This document shows, in pieces, positions 6,258 through 11,681 of a DNA stretch of 11,681 nucleotides (positions within the stretch are counted from its first letter, which is position 1; each line of letters begins with the position of its first letter). The translations under genes and the position numbers were made by a program. Source of the stretch: Candidatus Hecatellales archaeon (lineage in GTDB: Archaea > Thermoproteota > Bathyarchaeia > Hecatellales > Hecatellaceae). A model generated the notes under the pieces. That model had not been told where the DNA came from and made no database searches. It was given only the letters and a program-made list of their open reading frames with translations. The stretch lies in the NCBI GenBank assembly GCA_003662305.1, contig QMXU01000019.1, forward strand, positions 1-11,681. Reading direction: 5' to 3'.

Positions 6258-7703
6258 TTAAACAGCCTCCTCAAGCTCGATATACCGGAAGCCTGACTTA
6301 GGCAGGGGTCTACCTTTCATTTTGTCCGCCAGCCTTTGGGCTTTAGGCGTAGGATAGCTTCCTGTAAGGCAGGCCAGGCACAGGTTCTCCTTTCCAAGCC
6401 CTATAGCTCCTACAAGGCCTTCAAGGGTTTGATAGCTGAGAGAGTCAGCGCCTATAAGCCTTCTGATTTCATCTACTTTTCTCCCTGCGGCTATGAGCTC
6501 CTGGTGGGTTGCGATGTCTATCCCGTAGAAGCAGGGTGAAATTATCGGTGGACAGGTTATTTTCACGTGAACCTCTCTTGCTCCAGCCTCCCTTACGATG
6601 CCGATGATTTTCCTTATGGTGGTTCCTCTGACTATGCTGTCGTCTACGAGGCATACGCTTCTGCCTTTAAGCACAGCCTTCAACGGGTTAAGCTTCATTT
6701 TCACAGCGTTTTCACGTCTCTGCTGGTCTGGCATGATGAAGGTTCTGTGAATATACCTGTTCTTTATGAGGCCTTCAGCCACGGGGACGCCTGTAACCCT
6801 TGAGATTCCCTCGGCTGCAGGTCTTGCAGTGTCAGGCACAGGAACCACTATGTCCGCGTTGCAGCCATAGGTTTTTCCAAGGTTTTCCCCCAGCCTAAGC
6901 CTAACCTCGTACACGCTTTTACCTTCAATCACGGAGTCAGGCCTGCTGAAATACACGTACTCGAACATGCAGTGGGAACGCCTCGGGCAGGGTGCAAACC
7001 TTACCTTCTCCACACCTTTCCCCGAGATGATGAGGGCTTCACCTGGCCCCACGTTTGAAAGCATGTTGCCCCCGCAGACATCTATGGCCACGCTTTCCGA
7101 GGAGCAGAGGCGGGTTTCACCAGCCATGCCATAGCATAAAGGCCTGAAGCCGTAGGGGTCGCGGAAGGCTACAATTTCCCCTTTATCCGTGAGGCATAGG
7201 GCTGAGTAGCTTCCCTCCGCAAGCTCGGAAATCCGGCTTAACTCTTCAACCACGGTAACCGCGTCCGCATGGGGCTTCCCAAGGCTGATTAAATGCCCTA
7301 GGATTTCAGCGTCACAGGTTGAAACAGGCTTAACTCCTTTCGACGTTAGAAGTCTTCTGAGCTCCAGATAGTTTACGATGTTGCCGTTGTGGCATACGGC
7401 TATCCCGTTAAGGTGGAATGGTTGAGCGTCGACGATGGAGGAGGTTCCAACAGTTGAATATCTGACATGGCCTATTCCGATTTCCCCTTTAAACCCCAAT
7501 TTTTCCTCGGGGTTGAAGTTTTCTCCTACAAGACCCATGGCTTTTTCAACTTTAAGCCTGCCCTCAGCCTCGACAACGGCGATTCCAGCGGATTCCTGTC
7601 CTCTATGCTGAAGGGCGGTAAGCCCGTAAAAAATGAACTCGAACGCTGTGCCTCCCGGACTGTAAGCTCCGAAGACTCCGCAGGCTTCCTTAAGAGGCTT
7701 CAA
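6258..7703 (-). CDS. purF: PurF, amidophosphoribosyltransferase (glutamine PRPP amidotransferase)
   Basis: This enzyme catalyses the first committed step, PRPP plus glutamine to phosphoribosylamine, and is the usual feedback control point. The 481-residue protein is of the B. subtilis Fe-S type. A seven-residue propeptide (MKPLKEA) precedes nucleophile Cys8 in CGVFGAY. ALQHRGQES lies at 30-38, GHVRYST at 78-84 with R81, and HNGN at 105-108, so the glutaminase site is complete. In the PRTase domain are YFSRPDS (251-257), VPDTARPAA (288-296), the flexible loop KNRYIHRTFI (314-323) and the PRPP loop VDDSIVRGTT (353-362). C245, C391, C442 and C445 match the 4Fe-4S ligands and suggest oxygen sensitivity. 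The start is TTG at 7703, overlapping the purL TGA as TTGA, with GGAGGG 9 nt upstream. A glutaminase-dead paralogue follows directly. Confidence 0.97.
   Translation of the reverse strand: MKPLKEACGVFGAYSPGGTAFEFIFYGLTALQHRGQESAGIAVVEAEGRLKVEKAMGLVGENFNPEEKLGFKGEIGIGHVRYSTVGTSSIVDAQPFHLNGIAVCHNGNIVNYLELRRLLTSKGVKPVSTCDAEILGHLISLGKPHADAVTVVEELSRISELAEGSYSALCLTDKGEIVAFRDPYGFRPLCYGMAGETRLCSSESVAIDVCGGNMLSNVGPGEALIISGKGVEKVRFAPCPRRSHCMFEYVYFSRPDSVIEGKSVYEVRLRLGENLGKTYGCNADIVVPVPDTARPAAEGISRVTGVPVAEGLIKNRYIHRTFIMPDQQRRENAVKMKLNPLKAVLKGRSVCLVDDSIVRGTTIRKIIGIVREAGAREVHVKITCPPIISPCFYGIDIATHQELIAAGRKVDEIRRLIGADSLSYQTLEGLVGAIGLGKENLCLACLTGSYPTPKAQRLADKMKGRPLPKSGFRYIELEEAV
6266..6272 (-). promoter_or_regulatory. 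Ribosome binding site deciding the TTG start of the second purF copy
   Basis: The minus strand reads GAGGAGG within the codons for the last residues of the first purF. A 9-nt spacer containing that gene's TAA stop leads to TTG at 6256. This places translation at MGSGIVGIYG, two residues before the Ser that replaces the catalytic Cys, and implies translational coupling of the two copies. Confidence 0.75.
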
Positions 7704-9940
7704 GCTGGGGTGCCCTCCAAAGCTTTGGGTAGGGGGGTCAGCCAGGCCTCCTCCAGCTCGCTGAGGCTGCAGTCTACAACGGGCTTACCTTTAAACTTAA
7801 GAGTGAAGGCTTCCCGGTCTGAGACCTCTCCAATCTGTGAAGCTGAAGCACCGTTTTTCGAGGCTATCTTCAAAACCCTTTCAACCTTCCTCTTCGGAAC
7901 CTCCAAGAGAACTCTGGCGTAGCTTTCAGAGAATAGGAGCTCGTCAAGCCTTCCAATTTTAAGGCTTGGTATCCGCTCTAGGTTCACGTTCAACCCGAGT
8001 TTACCTTTAACCGCCATTACAGCTAGGGCTGCAGCCAGTCCTCCCTTGGAGCAGTCGTGAGCTGCCTTCACAAACCCCTTACGTATGGCTTTCAAAACCG
8101 TTTTGATGGTGGCTTTCTCCTTTCTAACGCTGGCTTTAGGAGGCTCGCCGCCGTCAAACTTTAAGATTTCATGGTAGTATTCGGAGCCTCCCATTTCGGG
8201 AAGCGTCGTTCCAACCATTATGAGGGCGTCTCCAGCCTCCTTCAAGCCCATACTGGTGATGTGGTCCAGTTTCTCGATTAGGCCGACCATGACTATGGTT
8301 GTGGTAGGCTTAACGGCAAGCCCTGTCTCCTCGTCTTCGTTGTAGAAGCTTACGTTCCCCCCTACGCAGGGTATCTTCAGCCCTTTACTCATGAGGGCGA
8401 GCCCTTCTATTCCCTGCTTAAACTGCCAGAAGACCTCCGGCTTCTCAGGGTTGCCGAAGTTGCAGCAGTCAGTGTAGGCAAGCGGCTCAGCTCCCACGCA
8501 TACCAGGTTTCTTGCTGCTTCAGCTAGGGCTCCCGCATGGCCGTTGAAGGGGTCTAAAGCAGAATGGCGGCTGTTAGCGTCGAAGGTTACGGCTACGGCT
8601 TTAGGCACGTCGATAAGCCTTAAAACCGCTGCGTCTCCGTCGCCTGGCTTAACAACGGTTCTAACTCCAACCTCATGGTCGTACTGCCTGTAGACCCATT
8701 CTCTGCTCGCAATATTCTGGGAGCTGAGAAGCTCTAGGAAAGCCTTCTGAAGATTTTCAGGTTGACTGGGCTTTGAAGCTTTAAGCTTTTCTTGGACTGC
8801 AGGGGGCTTCCTGGCTTTCCTTCTGATTACGGGAGCTCTTGCCACCAGCTCAGCCGGCACGTTTACCACGGTTTCACCTTTAAAGTCTGCCTTAAGCAGG
8901 CCTCCCTCCACAACCTTCCCGAGGACGGAATATGGTATCTCATATTTTTCGAAGACTTCCAGCACGGTTTTCAAGCCTTCCGGCTTAACGGCGAAAAGCA
9001 TACGCTCCTGCGATTCTGAAAGCATAAGCTCGTAGGCGTTCATCTCTGCCTCGCGGACGTGAACCCTGTCAAGGTTTATTTCGACGCCTACGCCTCCCTT
9101 AGCAGACATTTCAGAGGTGGCGCAGGTTAATCCTCCTCCACCCAAATCTTTAACTCCGCTTACAAACCCTGTTTTCAGGGCTTCCAGCACGGCTTCTATG
9201 AGCAGCTTCTTCATGAAGGGGTCTCCAATCTGGACAGCCGGCCTGTCCGCCTCGGATTCTTCGCTTAAAGTTTTAGAGGCGAAGGTTACTCCGTGTATAC
9301 CATCTCTCCCCGTTGAGCCTCCTACCAGAACTATGATGTCGCCTGGATGCTTAAACTCAGCAAGTATTATGTCTTCTTTCTTTGCAATTCCAACGCAGGC
9401 AACGTTTACAAGGCAGTTCTTTTCGAAGCTTCGGTCGAATTCCACTTCTCCTGCAACTGTTGGCACGCCTATGCAGTTTCCATAGTCGGCTATGCCCTTA
9501 ACCACGTAGCGGAAAAGCCACCGGCTGTGAGGGCTTTGAAGGCTTCCAAATCTAAGCGAGTCCAAAAGCGCCACAGGCCTGGCTCCGACGCACAGAATAT
9601 CCCGGACTATTCCTCCTATTCCTGTTGCGGCGCCATTGTAGGGTTCAATGGCTGACGGGTGGTTGTGGCTTTCAACTTTAAAGGCTGCAACGTAGCCGTC
9701 GCCTAAGTCAACTATGCCTGAGTCGTAGCCCGGGCCAACGATGACCCTTGGGCCTTTGCTTGGAAGAATCTTGAGGACGGGGCGGCTGCTCTTGTAGGAG
9801 CAGTGCTCGGAGTACATGATGTCGAACATGCCCCACTCTACAGGGTTAGGTTCCCTTCCAAGCTTACGCCTTATCCAGGCTACCTCCTTCGAGGTTAGGC
9901 TTACGCCTTCCGGAACCTTTCTAAGCTTGGAGGAAACCAT
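7700..9940 (-). CDS. purL: PurL, FGAM synthase large subunit (small-PurL type)
   Basis: PurL uses ATP and PurQ-derived ammonia to turn FGAR into FGAM, as a complex with PurQ and PurS, both encoded just upstream. I choose ATG 9940 (746 residues, close to the B. subtilis size). AAGGTGA lies 10 nt before it, and the longer frame from 10003 would run 53 nt into purQ with an unrelated N-terminus. Motifs include MYSEHCSYKSSRP (42-54, catalytic H46) and VESHNHPSAIEPYNGAATG (89-107). A glycine-rich GVKDLGGGGL follows near 242-251. The second half repeats the fold: HSALDPFNGHAGALAEA, then VGGNVSFYNE, then AAHDCSKGGLAAAL. These two AIR-synthase-like halves are the family architecture. There is no fused glutaminase domain, which agrees with a separate PurQ. 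The 3' end overlaps the purF start by four bases. Confidence 0.96.
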   Translation of the reverse strand: MVSSKLRKVPEGVSLTSKEVAWIRRKLGREPNPVEWGMFDIMYSEHCSYKSSRPVLKILPSKGPRVIVGPGYDSGIVDLGDGYVAAFKVESHNHPSAIEPYNGAATGIGGIVRDILCVGARPVALLDSLRFGSLQSPHSRWLFRYVVKGIADYGNCIGVPTVAGEVEFDRSFEKNCLVNVACVGIAKKEDIILAEFKHPGDIIVLVGGSTGRDGIHGVTFASKTLSEESEADRPAVQIGDPFMKKLLIEAVLEALKTGFVSGVKDLGGGGLTCATSEMSAKGGVGVEINLDRVHVREAEMNAYELMLSESQERMLFAVKPEGLKTVLEVFEKYEIPYSVLGKVVEGGLLKADFKGETVVNVPAELVARAPVIRRKARKPPAVQEKLKASKPSQPENLQKAFLELLSSQNIASREWVYRQYDHEVGVRTVVKPGDGDAAVLRLIDVPKAVAVTFDANSRHSALDPFNGHAGALAEAARNLVCVGAEPLAYTDCCNFGNPEKPEVFWQFKQGIEGLALMSKGLKIPCVGGNVSFYNEDEETGLAVKPTTTIVMVGLIEKLDHITSMGLKEAGDALIMVGTTLPEMGGSEYYHEILKFDGGEPPKASVRKEKATIKTVLKAIRKGFVKAAHDCSKGGLAAALAVMAVKGKLGLNVNLERIPSLKIGRLDELLFSESYARVLLEVPKRKVERVLKIASKNGASASQIGEVSDREAFTLKFKGKPVVDCSLSELEEAWLTPLPKALEGTPA
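7713..7718 (-). promoter_or_regulatory. Ribosome binding site deciding the TTG start of purF
   Basis: The minus strand reads GGAGGG in the last codons of purL, followed by 9 nt and TTG at 7703. The initiator overlaps the purL stop codon, which suggests termination-reinitiation coupling. Confidence 0.65.
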
Positions 9941-9950
9941 TCTTTCCCCT

Positions 9951-9957
9951 TCACCTT
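9951..9957 (-). promoter_or_regulatory. Ribosome binding site deciding the ATG start of purL
   Basis: The minus strand reads AAGGTGA, overlapping the purQ stop codon (TGA). It is spaced 10 nt from the ATG at 9940. It lies downstream of the alternative ATG at 10003, which therefore lacks support. Confidence 0.65.
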
Positions 9958-10655
9958 TTAACGTACTCAGCCATCGACTTGAATAGCAGAAGCCCGTCAG
10001 CACTCCCGCTTGGGCTTAAAAGCTCTTCCGACGCCCTTTCAGGATGAGGCATAAGGCCTAGAACGTTGCCTTTCTCGTTGCATATTCCGGCGATGTTCCT
10101 TATGGAGCCGTTTGGGTTTGCCTCTGGCACAGCTTCACCTTTCTGGTCTGTGTAGCGGAAGACTATCATACGTTTCCTGCTCAGCCTCTCAAGTTCCGCT
10201 TCATCGCTGAAGTACCGTCCTTCCTTGTGGGCTATGGGAATGTAGAGGACTTTCCCTTCAGGTATCCCCCAAGTGAAAGCCGTCCAGCCGTTATCACAGC
10301 GGATGTAAACCCACTTACATATGAACTTCAAATTTTCGTTTGGAAGCAGGGCTCCCGGCAGAATTCCTGCTTCCACCAGAATCTGGAAGCCGTTACATAT
10401 TCCGAGGACGGGAAGACCGTTGTCAACCATAACCTTAACGTGCTCTAGAGCCGGGCTTCTAGCGGCTATGGCTCCGCTTCGAAGATAGTCGCCGTAGGAG
10501 AAGCCTCCCGGCAGCACAACGCCGTCGTAGCCCAGAGCTTTAAACTCTTTATGCCACACTAGGCTGGCTTCAACTCCTAAAACGTTTTTGAGCACGTGAA
10601 CTACGTCAAGGTCGCAGTTGGAGCCTGGAAATCTTATGACTGCTATTCTGACCAT
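9951..10655 (-). CDS. purQ: PurQ, FGAM synthase glutaminase subunit
   Basis: This 234-residue class I glutamine amidotransferase feeds ammonia to PurL. The N-terminus MVRIAVIRFPGSNCDLD is diagnostic of PurQ. GGFSYGDYLRSGAIAA is at 50-65. The nucleophile elbow GICNGFQIL is at 85-93 with Cys87, and the rest of the triad is His204 and Glu206 in MPHPER (202-207). The length is typical of stand-alone PurQ. It starts at ATG 10655, one base after the purS stop, with AAGGTG 10 nt upstream inside purS. With purS and purL on either side, the full three-subunit FGAM synthase is present. The first purF copy in the operon carries its own, unrelated class II glutaminase. Confidence 0.97.
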   Translation of the reverse strand: MVRIAVIRFPGSNCDLDVVHVLKNVLGVEASLVWHKEFKALGYDGVVLPGGFSYGDYLRSGAIAARSPALEHVKVMVDNGLPVLGICNGFQILVEAGILPGALLPNENLKFICKWVYIRCDNGWTAFTWGIPEGKVLYIPIAHKEGRYFSDEAELERLSRKRMIVFRYTDQKGEAVPEANPNGSIRNIAGICNEKGNVLGLMPHPERASEELLSPSGSADGLLLFKSMAEYVKR

Positions 10656-10656
10656 G

Positions 10657-10914
10657 CTATTCTAGCACCTTAATCCGGTAGACGTGGGCAACTGGATTGT
10701 AGATGCGCAGCGAATTGCACATTTCGAAGGCAAGTCTTTCAGCTTCCCAGGGGCTGTTGGCTTCTATGGTCATGCGAAGGTATTTCCCTGTTCTAACAGC
10801 CTTCACGTTTACGTATCCGCCTTTGAGGATGAGGTCCCGATGGATGGTTTCTCCTTCAGGATCGCGGGCTGCAGGCTTGTTTTCAATCACGATTTCCACG
10901 GTGTAGGCTTTCAC
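10657..10914 (-). CDS. purS: PurS, FGAM synthase small subunit
   Basis: This 85-residue protein fits PurS, the small alpha-beta subunit that bridges PurL and PurQ. The N-terminus KAYTVEIVIENKPAARDPEGETI, split over the first strand and the following loop, has the family's V-x-I-x-x-K-x-x-xx-DPEG signature. The ending VAHVYRIKVLE is also typical. GTG at 10914 directly follows the purC TGA with no gap, and GGGGAGG lies 8 nt upstream. Its place between purC and purQ is a common archaeal and Gram-positive order and confirms that the adjacent PurL is the small, PurS-dependent type. Confidence 0.95.
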   Translation of the reverse strand: MKAYTVEIVIENKPAARDPEGETIHRDLILKGGYVNVKAVRTGKYLRMTIEANSPWEAERLAFEMCNSLRIYNPVAHVYRIKVLE

Positions 10915-11631
10915 TCAGGGTTCCTCCCCGGTAATTATCTTGTAGGTTTCCCGGTATACTCTAGCCACTTCTTCCAAGGTTCCTCCCTTCCTGTAAACAT
11001 CCTTGTCGAAGGAACGCCCTGTCTTCAAACTCCAAAGCCTCATGGAGTCTAAGTTCAGCTCGTCTCCAACCCTGAGCTTTCCCTTAGGGTCTCTGCCGAA
11101 CTCCAGCTTGAAGTCTACAAGCTTTAAGCCCTTACGCTTCAAGAAGCTTTTCAAAATCCTGTTGGCTTTGAGGGTGGTCTGCTTCATAGTTTTGATCTCG
11201 CTGGGGCTTGCAAGCCCGAAAACCTTCAGGTGTTCCTCGGATAAAAGCGGGTCATGGTAGCTGTCGTCTTTAAGGAAGAACTCTACGAGAGGCTTCTTTA
11301 ACCGGTCTCCCTGCCTGTAGAAAGGATACGTCTTAACAAGTCTTCCAGTGGCAACGTTCCGGCAGACCACTTCCACAGGTATCATCTGAAGCTTTACAGT
11401 TCTCAGAGTTGAAGAATTTTCAGCCTTGAGGAAGTGGGTTGGAACACCGCCAGCTTCGAGAAGTTTGAAGAGGAAGGCGGAAAGCCGAGCGTTTATGGAG
11501 CCTTTCCCGGGGATTCTGTCTTTTTTAACTCCGTCTAGGGCGGTTATGTCGTCTTTAAACTTTAGGAGCACTTGGCCTGGCTGGGGGCTTCTATAAACAA
11601 TTTTTGTTTTTCCTTCTCCAATCTTCTTCAA
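10915..11631 (-). CDS. purC: PurC, SAICAR synthetase
   Basis: PurC couples CAIR, made by PurE at the other end of the operon, to aspartate with ATP. The 238-residue length is normal. Motifs are the nucleotide loop GEGKTKIVY (5-13), KDDITALDGVKKDRIPGKG (27-45), IPVEVVCRNVATGRLVK (79-95), LVDFKLEFG (about 175-183) and GDELNLDSMRLW (about 193-204, where many relatives read GDExxPDxxRLW). The start is TTG at 11631; an in-frame TAA lies a few codons upstream and no ATG or GTG lies between. Only a weak AGGA sequence precedes it. This is the first gene of the operon in the window, and its stop abuts the purS GTG. Confidence 0.95.
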   Translation of the reverse strand: MKKIGEGKTKIVYRSPQPGQVLLKFKDDITALDGVKKDRIPGKGSINARLSAFLFKLLEAGGVPTHFLKAENSSTLRTVKLQMIPVEVVCRNVATGRLVKTYPFYRQGDRLKKPLVEFFLKDDSYHDPLLSEEHLKVFGLASPSEIKTMKQTTLKANRILKSFLKRKGLKLVDFKLEFGRDPKGKLRVGDELNLDSMRLWSLKTGRSFDKDVYRKGGTLEEVARVYRETYKIITGEEP

Positions 11632-11646
11632 CAGTTTCCTACCCTT

Positions 11647-11654
11647 TAATTATA
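11647..11654 (-). promoter_or_regulatory. Possible TATA box of the purine operon
   Basis: The minus strand reads TATAATTA after a run of six G bases, about 20 nt before the purC TTG. The spacing is a little short for an archaeal TATA box even with a leaderless message, and only 50 nt upstream of purC are available. The true promoter could lie beyond the window edge. Confidence 0.3.
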
Positions 11655-11681
11655 CCCCCCACTAATAGGTTAGATGCAATC

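Noticed and set aside
7467..7922. 151-codon plus-strand frame across the purF/purL junction
   Set aside because: It spans the ends of two clear genes on the opposite strand and has no family resemblance or initiation signals.
9941..10003. Upstream extension of purL to ATG 10003
   Set aside because: It would overlap purQ by 53 nt, lies before the AAGGTGA site, and adds 21 residues that do not resemble the PurL N-terminus.
1..11681. CRISPR arrays, tRNA/rRNA genes, insertion sequences, riboswitches
   Set aside because: Coding genes fill nearly the whole window. The only gaps are 49, 65 and 50 nt, and no spaced repeats, terminal inverted repeats or tRNA-like folds were seen. Recurrent AGGCTT/GCCTTT strings reflect codon preference.

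Overview
The window is archaeal. Features that point this way are the PurS/PurQ/small-PurL form of FGAM synthase, a PurP-family (formate-dependent, archaeal-type) ATP-grasp gene, TATA-box promoters about 24-30 nt ahead of leaderless-looking starts, and strong GGAGG/GGTG ribosome binding sites placed inside the preceding gene. Base composition is roughly 50-55% GC across the purine genes. I cannot name the lineage from sequence alone; an uncultured or thermophilic archaeon of TACK type is a guess.

Layout, right to left on the minus strand. A tight eight-gene purine operon runs purC (11631) - purS - purQ - purL - purF (first copy) - purF-like (second copy) - purD - purE (ends 2953). Junctions are overlaps of a few bases or gaps of at most 16 nt. 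It encodes PRPP to phosphoribosylamine (PurF), then GAR (PurD), FGAR to FGAM (PurL/PurQ/PurS), AIR to CAIR (PurE) and CAIR to SAICAR (PurC). PurM, a GAR formyltransferase (PurN/PurT), PurK, PurB and the IMP cyclohydrolase are not in the window. At 2015-2962, on the plus strand and convergent with purE (10-nt overlap), lies an AT-richer gene for a cation/Ca2+ exchanger-family membrane protein. Divergent from it across 65 nt is htpX (M48 membrane metalloprotease, minus strand). It is followed by a PurP-family gene that runs off the left edge, so another purine-type gene lies just outside the operon.

The most notable point is the tandem PurF pair. The first copy is a normal class II glutamine amidotransferase / phosphoribosyltransferase with the catalytic Cys after a short propeptide. 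The second copy keeps the Fe-S cysteines and the PRPP-binding loop. It has lost every glutaminase signature: the nucleophile Cys is Ser, the GHVRYST motif is GCVTTVA and HNGN is FDGK. It also has an altered flexible/ammonia-channel loop. It looks like a glutaminase-dead partner or a repurposed PRTase, co-translated with the active enzyme.

Several starts were moved from the longest open frame on ribosome-binding-site and family-alignment grounds (purL, second purF, purD). Five of the eight operon genes appear to start with TTG.
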